A stretch of 64,000 bases of DNA from Peromyscus leucopus (GCF_004664715.2 NC_051069.1:69834647-69898646); one strand, 5' to 3'; positions 34,701 through 47,502 are shown, counted from the stretch's first letter. Translations and numbers: made by a program. The notes: a model not told the origin generated them from the letters alone.

Positions 34701-35489
34701 TAGATTTGAAGAATTGCACCAATATATAAATAGTATATTATATAAACTTAAATGTAGCAGTTCAAAAGAAAATAAATGTAGCATTTCTCTATAGGTACGT
34801 CTCACTAGTATAGCTCTCCTGAAAGGTAGACCTCAAGACTTGCTTGATGTAAGTAGCTTTTAAGAGAAAGAATAGACTTTCCTGAGAGCCTGTCACATGT
34901 TCAAAGGCATCAGAAAGAGTCTTCAGAATATGGGTTGCTATAATCACGAACAATTTGAAAGTGCAAAACCAATTTTAGAAATTATTTTACCAAAATGTTT
35001 TAAAAAAAGACATAATTTGCAGTGCTTGAATCATTTTGCAAAGGTCTTTTCTGGTGTTTTATTCAGCTAAGAGAGAAAACAGTTGTTTCACATCATAACT
35101 GACCTCACACATGGCCAACTGAGACTTTTCTAAAGCAGTGTCCTTTAAAGGTTATTTTCCTCCATGATTAGAAGTGTACACAGGCTTGTGAACACACAGG
35201 CATATGTACACTTTATGTCTGGCTACTTGGCTGATTTTTGTCTGTCTATCCACTCCCTCTCTCTATCTGTCTTTCTGTGATAACATGTATTTTTCACTTA
35301 GATAAACACAACCTATGAAAGCTACTGCTGCATCGTTGGCATTTTAGGTTTAAAGGATACTTAACTATTTAGATATAAATATAAATATTTAAATTATTTT
35401 GAGCTGATAACTTTTATGTGTATTTTACCACAAATATTGAAACGACTATGAAATAACCACATGCTTGTCAGATGGCAAAATTTAAAACT
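31729..35489. other. No gene; long stretch without recognised repeats
   Basis: About 3.8 kb with only a hairpin (31976-32012) and short GT- or A-rich patches. The best frame is 32147-32413 (88 codons). Its ATG has G at -3 and G at +4, but there is no domain, signal or exon context, so I do not call it. Short frames at 34079-34336 and 34403-34606 are also unsupported. Confidence 0.45.
31976..32012. repeat. Perfect inverted repeat (14-bp arms, 9-base loop)
   Basis: TTGAATTCTTAATT (31976-31989) pairs exactly with AATTAAGAATTCAA (31999-32012). The arms are AT-rich and each contains GAATTC. No T run follows that would suggest a Pol III stop. Confidence 0.9.
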
Positions 35490-35880
35490 AAAGAAAATAC
35501 TCTGTTAAAAATAGAAAAAGCTATGCTATTATCAGAAGAGTAAGGTATTACAGTCATTTTGGAATGCTGCTTCCAGTATCTACTAAGATGACATGTACAA
35601 ATGCTAAGACCCACACTTCTGTATATATATCCAAATAAAATGCATATTTTGTTAAACAAACTATAAGAATTTTAATAGCACAATTCATAGTAGCCCCAAT
35701 CTAGACATTGCCCAACTCTTTACTAACAGAATGGATGAATAAAGTATAGTATTATTTCATAATGAGATCTTATAAAGCAATAATAGTAAACAAAGCTATG
35801 AGTCCTTGTATATATTTAAGACACAAGAGCCAAATAGTATATAATCTTTGGAGGTAGTTCATTTGAAGTTCTCTGGAGTG
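35490..35880 (+). mobile_element. Old mammalian L1 3' fragment
   Basis: Diverged L1 words in order: ACACTTCTGTATATATATCC, GCACAATTCATAGTAGCCCC, AACAGAATGGATGAATAAAG, TAGTATTATTTCATAATGAG and AAACAAAGCTATGAG. Confidence 0.5.
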
Positions 35881-35889
35881 CTGTTGTCC

Positions 35890-37365
35890 TGCTTCTTTTT
35901 CTTTTTTTTTTTTTAAATGTTTCTATCAATTATTTGAGAATTCCGTAGACTGTATTTTGATCATATTATTCCCCTTCCCCCAACTCCTCCCAGATCTTCC
36001 CAACATCCCTACCCACTCAACTTCATGTTTTCTCTCCTTGTCTCCCCACTCTCCACCCCACCCATGGAGTTCAATTCTTATTGACCAACTACTCCTGGGT
36101 GTGGGGCACGCCCTGGAGCATGGTACATAGCAAGTGTTACTCCATTGAAGAAAACTGACTTTCCATCTTTAGGAAGCAATCAAATGCCAATATCTCCTCA
36201 GCTAGAGGTGGGGTTTCATGCCCACCTTCCTTCCTCTATGGTGGGATTTTGTCTGTCTTGAACCTGTGCGATTCTTGTACATGCTGTCACACTCCATGAC
36301 CTCACAGGCACATCTGCTCTGTTCCGCCTGGAAAACATTCCTTTGAGTCATCTACAACCTCTGGCTCTTGTAATTGTTCTGAAACCCTTCTTCTGAGATG
36401 GCCTGGAAGCCATGAGGGGAGGTGGATGAAAGTGACATCTCATTTAACGGGAGGTATATGCTACAGACATCTCATTTAGGGCCGAGCACTCTGAGATCTC
36501 TTATTCTCTGCACAGTAAAGAGTTGTGAGTCTCTGGGTTGACTGCCATCTCCTTCAGGAAGCAGACTCTTTGATGAGGGTCAATAACTGACCTATGGGTA
36601 TATCAATAAGTCATTAGGAGTTGTTTTAATGCTCTGTTCATTTAGCCGAAACACAGTAGTAAGTTTTCCTCTGGAGACAATGACTAATGTAGCCATACGT
36701 TCTTCATCATATTTGCAGAGTCAGATATGGGTTTCACCTCATGATGTGGGCCTTAAACACACTCAAAAAGTGGTGGGTTAATTCTATAACATTTGTGTAA
36801 CCATGACACCAGTGTGCATATCTTCCCAGGACAGTCGAATGTAGCTCACAGTTTCATAGCTGGGTGAGAGAAATGATTATTCTCCTTCAAAAGCAAGCAC
36901 AGCACCTTCTAGCACTAGCAAAGCTAGCCTGTGGGGATGATGTTTCCAGATCAGTATCAGTTATATTTCTCCATATTCTATGACTCAAGTATGTGATATC
37001 TTCAGCAATAAAGTTTTACCATCAGGTTCTCATGGGTAACAATAACATTGTCACTAGCTTGTAGTTTGGGGGTCAGGAGTCCATGGGACGGACACTGATG
37101 GACAACAATTCAAAAAGAGGTAACCCATTCTTGGTTCTGGGATTTTCATTGGGAGCATGTAGGATCTTGTTGGAGTACTACCTCTCTTCATTATTGAGTA
37201 ACTACATTTATATATCTATATCTATATCTATATCTATATCTATATCTATATATATATATCTTCCATATTTTAGTTGGTTTCCATATGACTTTTTCCCATA
37301 ATGCCTTTAGTGATAGTTATCCTCCCCATATTCTCTTCTCTACCCTGCTCTCATCTAAATAATAA
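35890..37365 (-). mobile_element. Rodent L1 (Lx-like) 3' UTR, antisense
   Basis: A T tract at the left, then an ordered antisense L1 3' UTR: GGGTGTGGGGCACGCCCTGG, AGCATGGTACATAG, AAGAAAACTGACTTTCC, CATCTCATTTAGGGCCGAGC, ACTCTGAGATCTCTTATTCT, GAGTTGTGAGTCTCTGGGTT, ATATCAATAAGTCATTAGGA, GAGTCAGATATGGGTTTCAC, TATGACTCAAGTATGTGATA, TCTTCAGCAATAAAGTTTTA. The coding part is absent. A TATATC array lies near its right end. Confidence 0.88.
37209..37260. repeat. (TATATC)n microsatellite
   Basis: Hexanucleotide TATATC/ATATCT units ending in a TA run, within the L1 3' UTR. Confidence 0.95.
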
Positions 37366-38759
37366 AATGATTGATGGATGTATTTCATTTATGTGAAAAC
37401 TGCAGTGATCACAGGGGAGTTAAATGGTGTGAAAAAAGGAGTGTTTGAAAGAACATGGGCAGAGATTTTTACAGCTTTCGGGGTGAGTTATGTGTGTGGT
37501 TGTGTATGTATGTGTGTGTGGGGTGTCATGTGTCTTCCTAAATAGAGGGGAACATGAAAGCACTTTGGGAGAAGAAAGCCAAGGAAGGGTGGAGGAAGAG
37601 AAGGTACATATGGCAAATTAAACCTCACTTTTCCTCAGTGTTGTCTGTCCCTGTTTCTAATGTCTCCTACAATTAGAATCCAATAGTCAGCCCTTTCTCT
37701 CAAGTGTTAGGGCCTTAACCATCATTGAAAGCTGGTAATCCCTGGTGCAAGCCTGCAGTCACCAACCAGATAGATGATTAATTCAGTTCATTGGACATGT
37801 CTGTGTCTTTACTATTTGGGATTAATACAGAAATATACAAACACAAGAACTACATGGCCTTAGAACTTAGCCACCAGAACAAGGCTGTGACTTAAGGTAA
37901 GAAAATAGAGAAAATAATACTAACTTTTGGAAAACAAGTGATATGTCTGTGGCTGTCTGTTCACAGAAGCTATGAAAGTCTAGGGAAAAAATGTCACCAC
38001 CTGAGAGAAGAGGTGATTTAAGAGGAGGAAATTAAAACTTTCTACTTCCTTTCTTGGAAGATTCTAGCTAGTCTTAAGTGATCCATAGATTTTGGAATGT
38101 GTCTGCTGACCTTGATAAATGTAACTTTTGTAGGGATTCTGTCAGAAAAATATGCTTCTATTTTATACTTTTGTCTGTGTTAGCTGAAACCTTGAAGTAC
38201 ATCTTGCTCTAATCCTGCTCAGTTTCACCTTAGTATTACCCAAGTCCCATTTTAGCTCAGTTTTCTTCAAAGTTATACAGCCATTAGTCAATCAAATTGC
38301 ACTTACTTTATGGTTTCATACAGAGACACATGGAACTTGAAGGTTTTTGACCTGAAAAGTAATTTCCCGGAGGTGAGAACTCTACCCCAAATAGGAATCA
38401 AGAATATAAATGTGATCTAAGGATTTTGTTGAATTCCTGGGGCCTCATAAAAACGTGCCTTCTGCTTGTGTGTTGACTCAGTTTCACAAAAGGACTTTCA
38501 CACATCATATGTTTTTATTAGTATCCTCACTATCGCCCCAGAGACCTGCTTTCTCTGCTAAGAAAGCTGAAGGTCAGAAAGTGTGTCTGCCTGCACTTTC
38601 AAGCTCAGTGTCCTCTACAGTGCCTGCCTGGTAAGGTTATGGTAACAGGATTCTTTTTAGGTCAGGTGTTACATGTTATGTGCTTCCCAAATATTAAGAA
38701 GTCAAACAACATTAAGAATTTGGGTCAAAGAAAGACTTTTTAGAGGGAGCTTGATAGGT
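37366..38759. other. No gene; possible MIR trace
   Basis: No gene. A weak MIR-like word order (TATCCTCACTATCGCCCCAG, AAAGCTGAAGGTCAGAAAG) lies near 38520-38600, too diverged to call. Confidence 0.4.
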
Positions 38760-39725
38760 AATGCATATTTCTTCCATCTGCACCTGGGTCATATGGGGAG
38801 CTAGCTCTCTTAAGAAAGGTCTCTGTTCAAAGAGCTGGGTGGATGCTGTCCTTGGCAATTGGGGCCCCACTGTCAGTTTGTGGAGAGCAACCTGTTGCCT
38901 TAACATCAGCCTGGGTTCTTCGGGGATTTCCATGGGATGGATCCCCTTGGCCAACAACTCAATTGAATACAACCGAGTCCTGCTGCTGGAAGCCTTGCCT
39001 GGCTATACGAGATGGCCGGTTGAGACTCTGTATGCCCCACTAGGAGTCACCCTCATAGATTCCAGGAAGTTTCCACTGCACTAGGCTTCCACACCTCCCA
39101 AATGTCCACCCCCCCATTTCTAGCTGTCTCTCCCTGTACTCCCTCCATCTAGCACATCCCCTCTCAATCTGATCCTTCCCTCTTCCATCTCTATACACCC
39201 ACAGTTGACCCATAAAATTTATTCTATTTCCCCTTCCCTTCCATGTGTCACCCTTTAGGCCCCTCCTCTTTATCTAGCCTCTCTGGATTTATGAATTGTA
39301 GCTTGCTTATCATTTACTTAATGACTAATGTACACTTATAAGTAAATACATACCATAACCATATTTGTCTTTCTGGGTCTGGGTTACATCACTCAGGATA
39401 ATACTTCCTAGTTCTATCTATTTGACTCCAAATTTCATGATATAATTTTTTAAAAAATATGTCATTGTGTAAATGTACCACATTTTCTCTATCTATTCTT
39501 CTGTTGAGGGACATCTATGTTGTTTTCAGTTTCTGGCTATTATGAATAAATATGGTTGAGCAAGTGTCCTTGCGGTATGAGGGAGCATCCTGTCCTTTGA
39601 ATTTATGCCCAAGAGTGGTATAGCTAGACCTTAAAGTAGATTGATTCCCAATTTTCTGAGGAACTGCCATATTGATTTCTATAGTGGCTGTACAAGTTTG
39701 CACTCCCACTAACAACGGAGGAGTG
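38760..39725 (-). mobile_element. Rodent L1 3' UTR and ORF2 end, antisense
   Basis: Landmarks in antisense order: CCTTGGCCAACAACTCAATT, CTTGCCTGGCTATACGAG, ATTCCAGGAAGTTTCCACTG, CACTAGGCTTCCACACC, CTCTGGATTTATGAATTGTA, TTTGTCTTTCTGGGTCTGGG, TTACATCACTCAGGATAATA, GGACATCTATGTTGTTTTCA, AACTGCCATATTGATTTCTA. The frames on both strands here (for example 38761-39084) are L1 translations. Confidence 0.88.
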
Positions 39726-39744
39726 TGGAGTGAGGAGAGCAACA

Positions 39745-40215
39745 TTGTCCTTTGTAAACACAAAGGAATGTATCCCATCACATTCATGCCTGCTATACTG
39801 ACTGTGAATAACAGAGATGGACCAGATACAGAGAGATATATATTCCACAAGCATTTTTTACATGGAGTCTAAAACTAAATTCCTAGAAGCAGCGATTAAA
39901 GCTTAAAGTGGCAGCTGTCAGAGACCGGGAAGGGTGTAGGTTTGAGAAGTGCTACCTGGAGTTTACAAAACATTAGTCAGGCAGAAGAAATAAGCAAAGG
40001 GCTGTTGTGCTACAGAAACTCTAGCAAAAATTATTAATTCTTAAAAATGGCTGAGATCATAGGTTGTACATATATTTTATATATACAATTGTAGATTTAT
40101 ATATAGATAGTATATATACATACACACATATATATATAGTCACTCCAAAAATATTGTCAACCATTAGCTAATTAGCTTGATCTAGCTATCAGTAATATGC
40201 CAAAAATGTTGTGAA
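39745..40215 (+). mobile_element. Old mammalian L1 3' end
   Basis: Sense and diverged: CCAGATACAGAGAGATATAT, TTCC, then TACATGGAGTCTAAAACTAA, ATTCCTAGAAGCAG, GACCGGGAAGGGTGTAGG, AGGCAGAAGAAATAAGCAAA. It abuts the antisense rodent L1 on its left. A TA-rich patch lies at 40065-40140. Confidence 0.6.
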
Positions 40216-40639
40216 ACATTTTATCAGTGAATTAAGACATATAAGGAAAGAAATAAAAATGATTTTATTCTTGTTAGAAAACTAAGCAAGGATTCAGTTT
40301 CCAAGTGCCCCAGTGCTTAAATTATTACCCTTGCCAACTCAACAAAGCCAGGGAGCCAGGCTTTGTGTTTTCCTGAACAATGAGAGTTTGGTTCTTTCAG
40401 ACAAAGCATGATTAAATGAGCAAAGGATGATTTTTTACAGAAAGCCATGTCTTGTTCTTCAAAAGCTGAAACATGCAGAACGTTTGGGGGGTTTATTTCT
40501 GTCTGAACTCAGCTAAGATAAAACATTTACCATTCACCAGAGGCCAAACAATACTTCATTAGTAATCTACAATCAATGCATTGAGATTAGACAGAAGCAG
40601 AAACTGAATGAAAGACTCAGGCTTTTATTTACTCATTTT
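40216..40639. other. No gene; unassigned
   Basis: No element or frame recognised. Confidence 0.4.
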
Positions 40640-41625
40640 TCTGTTGCTAAACCATGCAGAGGAATGGACTTGAATGTCAGGATAGAGAATCTGGGTTTTA
40701 TTTTGTAATGAGGAGTTATTGAAGGCTTTGTAGAAATGAGTTAGAGTTTGGATTCTTGTACAAACAGAAGACACAGGGAGACAGAAAAGGCAGGGTTCAA
40801 TCCAGAACGATAGCATGAGATACGAGGGCATGAAACATTGACACCCGACACTAAGACAGTAGAAGTGAGAGCAAGAGGGAGAAGCGGACGTGAGAGCAGC
40901 CGTGAGGACAAAGTGAATATTGATTTCATGTTGGCAATCAAGGGAAAGTGAACTGGGAAAGGTGCAAAAATGCTTCCAGCCTAGGGACTTGGGAGGATGG
41001 TGTCCCATGAAACATACTTAGTTAACTTAAAGATGAGAGAGGTCGACCTTCAGTGCTAAATAAGAGTCCTAAGTATGGGAACTGCCAATGTTGGGGTGGG
41101 TACTGAAAGTTATGAACACAGATGGCTTTACAAGGGGAAATAATTAAAACAGGAGGAAAATCCATAGACTGAGTTTAGGATGGTGCCAGGGGACAGAGAA
41201 GATACGTGGGGACGGTAACAGAAGGGTTTGTACTGAGCAAAAATGAGAGCTTTGATGCACAAGGCTGTTGAAAAATTGAGTGGTATGCAGGAAGATGGAG
41301 ATGAGAAAAAGCCAATTAATGGATTTGTTGGCTCACAGATCATGGCTGACCTTGAGAGAGCAGTTAGTGGTGTGTATGAGAATGTCTGTTGAGTTTCAGA
41401 GAAATGGATAGGGAAATACAGGAAGCTGCAGGTTTATTTTATTGGTAAAGTGTGGCAGATGAAAGAAGCAGATAAAAACACTAAGAAAATGTGTTGCTTA
41501 AGAATAGCACAGCTATTAATGTCATACTGAAGAAAATCCATGGGAGACTGTGAGTCAGGAAGGAGGAGGTGACTGAGTCGAGGTTACAACTCAGTGAAGA
41601 CAGGGAACAGTGTCTCCAGCCTAAC
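40640..41625. mobile_element. Very old interspersed repeat, name not recalled
   Basis: The word order resembles a long, purine-rich mammal-wide repeat. It shows GGGTTTTATTTTGTAATGAG, GAGTTATTGAAGGC, GACTGAGTTTAGGATGGTGC, CAGGGGACAGAGAAG, and CATGGCTGACCTTGAGAGAG CAGTT. A second, different part of the same type seems to lie at 47915-48165. The frames on the minus strand at 40625-41008 and 41128-41343 are probably by-products of the purine bias. The family name and strand are unknown to me. Confidence 0.4.
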
Positions 41626-41737
41626 CCTGCATGGACAGTGGGAAGCATTTGCTTGAGTCAGTCCTTCTGGGAGCACAGAAATCAGTATTAGTACAGAGAC
41701 TGAAACCTTCAAAACTCAAGAGAAAGTCTGACATATA

Positions 41738-41805
41738 TATCTATATATCTATATTTATATCTATCTATCAATCTATCATTCTATCATCTACCTATCTATC
41801 TGTCA

Positions 41806-41863
<58 letters not shown>

Positions 41864-41885
41864 CCTCTATCTATCTATCTTCCTA
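41738..41885. repeat. Compound (TATC)n tetranucleotide array
   Basis: A lead of ATATCT units, then interrupted CTAT units, then about 13 uninterrupted CTAT units and a CCCT interruption. The 85-codon frame at 41631-41888 is simply its translation. Confidence 0.97.
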
Positions 41886-42004
41886 TGAAATGCAAGATTT
41901 ATTTCAAGTAGAGGAATGCCAGGTTACTTTGTCTGATGAATCTTAAGGTTCATAATAAAGAAGTCAGTAGGTAAAAATTGACTTTGTATATTCTAATTTT
42001 ACTC

Positions 42005-43000
42005 CTTTTAAAATTCATTCTCTGAGGGTTCTGTACAACGTGTTTTGATCAGATTCACTCCCTAACTTTTTAACTTTTCAGAAATATTCCCCAACTCCCT
42101 ACCCATCCAAATTTGTGTCCTTTATTTTCAGCACTTGCTTATATTTTCCCCAACATTATATTTTTATTAATTATCTGGAAATTTTGTACAACACATCCTC
42201 CCCTCCTTGCCCACTCCCCAAAAAATGCAAGTCCAATTTGTGTTGATCATATATTTACAGGAGCATAGTCAAACTTCCTACGGCCATTCCCTTAAAGAAA
42301 ACTGAGTTGAGACACTCCCCTCCCCCCCATCCCCTGTAGTGCATGCTAGAAGCCATCAACTGTGAAGAGCTACACTTCTGCATCTTTATCACAGGTTCTC
42401 AGGACTCTCTGCAATAGCTTCTTGTCTGGACTGTTTCTTTTTGTTGTTGTTGTTGTTTTTTTGGGGGGGGGGACAGAGGGGAGAGATTGTCATAGAAGCC
42501 TTCAATGTCTCTCATTCTCAGTTAGGAGTCTTCAGTCATTGATACCACTACAAAAGAAGCTTCCTTGCATTGGCAGCACAGAACATGGGCTTCCACATGG
42601 TTTCTGGAGGCATCATGTACCACACTTCAAGGCCAATTTGTGCTGCTTGGATATTTTTGGATGTGTGGTCCTCTGCTGGAGGTCGCTTGACTCTTAGAGA
42701 ATGACAGGAGAATGGATCAAAATGTGGGAATTTTCCTTAATTCCTGAAAAAGACAAAATGTACCCAATAGAAGCTGTGAAGAGTTCACCCTCTGTACTAA
42801 TAATACTCATGTTTGTGTAGCCTTGATATCTGACTCAAATGGGAAGCTTGCAATGGTTCATGTAGGGTTAGTCTGCGGACACTCACTGTTCTTCTTCATA
42901 GCTGGGTTGTGACCTGGATTTTCTGCCTCCACCAGTACAATGTAGGCTTTTGTAGACCCCTGTAAAGTGTTGACTAGTGATATTCATTCAGCACTTGGGA
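42005..43000 (-). mobile_element. Diverged rodent L1 3' UTR, antisense
   Basis: L1-type antisense words: TATTAATTATCTGGAAATTT, TGTTGATCATATATTTACAG, GAGCATAGTCAAACTTCC, CCCTTAAAGAAAACTGAGTT, ACCACTACAAAAGAAGCTTC. The segment 42005-42150 looks like a second, partial copy of the same 3' end. A TTG tract (about 42441-42460) and a run of ten G (42463-42472) lie inside. The right border is unclear. Confidence 0.6.
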
Positions 43001-44632
43001 CTGGCCAGAAGTCTGGGTCCTTCAGGATCCATGGCTACTTGTGTAGATTCATGGCTCTTTGGGAGGGATTCAGATACATTTTAGAAAGGGCAGCTGACCC
43101 TACTCAGGTTCCCTAGGCAACCCTCAGGGGGACAAGGCTGAGCAAGGGCTGGTATTCCCTTACAATATTTAAGACTTTAGCAGTAATGACCAGTTAGCAG
43201 ACTGTGAAACTAGCAGGACATCACAAGCAAAGAGTGGAAAGCTGTAACCCATTTTGTCTAACAGAGCAAACAGAACTTCAAGATGTGGCAGAGTGTGCTA
43301 CAGGCTTGCCATGCTCATAGGGAATGTTACACCCTGTGGGCAAATGTGGCCATCATGACCTCTTCAGCATGCAGTGTAAGGAACATGAAGTGACCTCCCA
43401 GTAAATAACTAGATGTGTAAGCATGGAATAAAATATGGAGCCTACTAGCTACTCTGTTAACAAAAAGACTACTGCTATCATTCGGAGATGATTTATGACA
43501 CATTCTTTTAATAATCTCATCTATGCACTCAAGAAAATGCTTTGTAAGTGATAGCCTCCATTTCTCTGGTGCTCTTTAAAACTTAAGCACTAAATGCACT
43601 GCGATTTTCAGCATTTACCATGGAATAAAAATTTAAAAATAAGACAGAAAATTGAGAAAATTGCCCCCACCCAAATCCAAACCAAACCAGCCAACCAAAC
43701 AAAAAAGCAATAATCAATGAGACAGCATTGCTCCAAAACCATGTTCTTCTCCTTACACATTTGATCTTTCCCATTGCTGGAGAGCAAAGCATAAGGTTAG
43801 AAACTTTAGTATATTAGGAGCTTTGCAGATTGGATGCCCAGCACTATACACATCTACTTGCCCAGCCTTGGCCCTAAATTGCTGGAAAGGTAGCATGAAG
43901 TCTTAAAGTACAAAATACCCACCAGGGTTACTGACCTTTGAGAAAAAACGTGCAAAGATACTATAGTAAGAACTATTCTCCACTGCAGGGTTCATGTAGA
44001 AGAGTTCTCGTGGATTGGCAGATGACACATCTGTGCAGTGAGTCTCATGTTTATGTCTCACAGTCCTTGATGACCTTGTTTAATGATGCCACATCACCCA
44101 AGCGTTCACAGAGACCTCTGATGACTAAGACAATGTCAGAACGTGTTTACCATTCTGAAGTGAGGTTTGTTTCAAATTTTTGTTGTTTTTAAGGTAAACC
44201 CTTAATATTTATCAAAATAAATGGGAAGGATAGCAATAAATAGTTTCACTCCTGTATACTGCCTACTAAAATAAAAACTTAAATATGACCCATCCCTTTT
44301 ACTATGAAGCAGTTTTCAACAATTTCACTGTGTTGAAATAAGGTATTTATTCATTTAATCAATCATAATTCATTTATCAATAAATAAATATTTATTAATT
44401 TACAAATCCAAACATTTTTGAAGTTTGGCTTTCAGCATATTTCCAGGTCACTGTACTAATCTTTATATTAAAATTGTAAATATCAGTGAATATTGGAAAT
44501 TTTTCTCTTTAACATAATAGGAGAAATTATAGTCCAGTACTGGGCAGGCAATGCAGTGTCTGCTCTTGTTATGTGACGTTTTGTAATGTTGCAACCGGGA
44601 GTTCAGCAAAGCATCCTGTACCAGTTGTTATA
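43001..44632. other. No gene; unassigned
   Basis: The left 400 bases may still belong to the L1 3' UTR. Nothing further is recognised. Frames at 43583-43792 and 43938-44192 are unsupported. Confidence 0.4.
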
Positions 44633-44638
44633 GATCAC

Positions 44639-45127
44639 TATCATTGGAGGTTTCTGCTCTTTTGCTCTTTTTGGGGGCCTGCCACCCAGCTCCCAAATAA
44701 ATTACACAGGGAAACTTATTCTTACTTAGGAATGCCTGGCCTTAGCTTGGCTTCTTTCTCTCAAGCTGTCCTTAACTTATCCTATCTACCTTTTGCCTCT
44801 GGGCTTCTCCTGTTCTCTTACTTCTGTAAATCTTACTCTTACTCCATGGCTGGCTGTGTAGCTGGGTGGCTGGCCCCAGGAGTCCTCTTCCTTCTCTGGC
44901 CGCTACTTCCTTTTACTTCTCCATCTCTTTTTTTTTCTCCCCAGATTTCTCCTTCTATTTATTCTCTCTGCCTGCCAGCCCTGCCTATCCTTTCTTCTGC
45001 CTTGCTATTGGCCAGTTCTTTATTAGACAATCAGGTGTTTTGCACAGGCACAGTAACACAGCTTCACAGAGTTAAACAAATGCAACATAAACAAAAGTAT
45101 CACACCTTAAAATAATATTCTACTACA
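44639..45127 (-). mobile_element. Solo class II ERV LTR (GATCAC duplication)
   Basis: A perfect 6-bp duplication GATCAC lies at 44633-44638 and 45128-45133. On the minus strand the LTR starts TGTAGTAGAATATT, with TCTAATAAAGAACTGG and GCCAATAGCAAGGC nearby, and ends ...CCAATGATA, so the usual final CA has become TA. The plus-strand frames at 44573-45115 (180 codons) and 44866-45075 read the LTR antisense and are not genes. Same LTR group as 14092-14619. Confidence 0.9.
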
Positions 45128-45133
45128 GATCAC

Positions 45134-47502
45134 CATTGCTTCAGAACTGCAGGTTATACTGTGTATTGTGAACAAAGAGGAACATAGAGGTCTGTCAAAT
45201 CTGCATTATATAGAAATCAAGCTCAAATGAAGAAATCCAACAAAACTCTGCCAAAATGCTTTTAATAAAGAATGTAACAACATTTTGTTTTAATTTGTGC
45301 CAAGGCAGGGAATCCATCTCAAAATATGCAGTGTTGCAGCATGATACCACCAATCCTAGTATGTGTTTTAACTTATACCAATTTTTCATGAGGATGATTG
45401 TCCCATTTGAAGAATGGTCTAAATATTGTGATTTCTTTTTCCAGAAACACACAACTTAAAAACTCCTAGCACAATCTTACATCAGTATTTTAATGTAGAA
45501 GTCTTTGTATTTCAAATAACATTATTTGATCATAAAGTCCCCTTTATCCTTAGAGGAGCAAGTCACTAAATTTCAGAGCAAAACACCTTGGTTCCAGTGG
45601 ATGGAGATGTTGAAGGATCTGCTGAGGACTGAGTTTCTGCTAGAAAGTGAGACCTTCAAAGACCTGGCCTGTGTCTTGGAAGTGTTTCCTTAGTCTCACC
45701 TTTTCCTCCTGAAGGATCCAAGGCAATTTTTAATGGAATTAATTATCACTCCACAGCCTTATACAAAAGAAGTTGATGGGAAACTTTCAAACTTTTCACT
45801 CATCAATCACAGTGTTATTATCGAACTGTCAGATTCAAGTGTGAATCCTTTGGTGGTAAGCACTAAGAACAAGGTACATGAGGGAGCTGTGTGACATACA
45901 AGAACTCCCCAGCTCCCCAAAGGACCAGGACAGGAGGTAAAAGTGCTATTAATTGAATTAATAGTTGATTTAATTATGTGGTTAAATTTTAGCTATTAGT
46001 TGTGGATTGAAAAATCTCCCTAAACTTTAATTTCCCACATATACTATGCATTTTCTTCCTTTTAAAATAACATTTACTTTAAAAAATTATACAAAGTAAT
46101 GGGTTTCTTTATGTATTTTCAGAATACTTTGTTTTGTTGAGCCTCCTTCGCACAAACATCTTTAATAGGGATATAAAAGATTGGTAAACAAGGAAAAGAT
46201 GGATGGACTTCAATTTCCATTTCCTTTTTAGATTTCAAATTCATTAATAAATCGACTCATGATGAGTTCATTAAAGCACCTTTAAATTAGAATGTTCCCT
46301 TGGTTTCCCTGACCTGTTTCCTCTTGCTTTACTGCCCTTACCATAGTCTCTTTGACATTTTCCTTTAATATCTCAAAGGTCCTTGAAATCAATCTGCCCT
46401 TTGCTGAACTCACAATATGAACTCTGTGGAAGTCAGCCTCCAATGTGGCTTCCAGGGAGCCACCGTTCTTGGTCTTCTCACCCCTCCAACTGTAGCAGTG
46501 TTGTTCTGTGTGCCTGGCATCACACGGCAGCAGTAACACTGTTCCATTTCTAGAATTAGGTTAAAAAATCCTGCGGTTTCCAAACTGAGCACTTTTTCTT
46601 CTTTCTGTTTCCTTTGAATGTTTTTCACAGAGGAAGGAAAGCCAGAGTGCTGTGAGAAGGCTTGAGGGGAGGCTCATGCTGTAAGAAATGGAGGTATCTA
46701 CCCAATAATTAAAGAAAGCTGGAGCCCAGGTAACAAACTCAATAGAGAGCTTGGAAATAGATTTATCAGCCATTTTGAGATGATTGTATTCTGGTAGCTT
46801 GGGCTCAATGTTATTAAGGACTGTTTGCCAAACTCAATTAACCTTCTTTAATATTTCTAATCTTTAGTCCGTGAGATGGTGAAATGCCCATTGTTTTAAT
46901 CTTATGATTGTTTTTTGAGTAATTTACTTGTTATCAATAGATAGTTATTATACTGATCCAGATCATTCTCGGCTCCCAGTCTCATTGCATTGATAACATC
47001 CTTTGTCCATTTGTATATACCAAGATCCTTTGAATCACCCTGATACCATTTTCTTCATCACTCTGACAATCAATTATGAAGTTCTATTAGGTACTTGTTG
47101 TGTATGGGGGAACTATATTTTAGTATTAGGATACAATAAATAAAATGAGGAAAAATTGTTAAGGAATTTTTTTTTGTTGAGGACCAGAAACCAAACATAT
47201 TTGTTTGCTATCAGTGATAGAGGACACAAAGAAGAAAGCACTGTGAAGTCAAAAGTGGTCCTGGTTGGGGTTTATTCAGGTAGAAGGGCCCAGAAAGCAT
47301 ATCTGGTAAATTGTGATTTAAAAAGAACAAAGGAAATCGTGACACCTACAGAGATGAGTGAATAAACATGACCCAGACTGGGATTTATTGGAACAAGGAT
47401 CCTATCACATGGATTTATTTGACTTGATGCTAGCACATCAAGGAGACCATGTGCCTGTGGCAAAGGAGAATGAGGAGTATGGTAGAGAATGTCACTAAAG
47501 GT
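45134..47502. other. No gene; largely repeat-free
   Basis: About 2.4 kb without a repeat I can name. Open frames (45195-45459, 46282-46773, 47156-47547) overlap on both strands, are under 95 codons and lack signatures. Confidence 0.45.

Noticed and set aside
44573..45115. 180-codon plus-strand frame
   Set aside because: It lies almost wholly inside the solo LTR at 44639-45127 and reads it antisense; related LTR copies explain the sequence.
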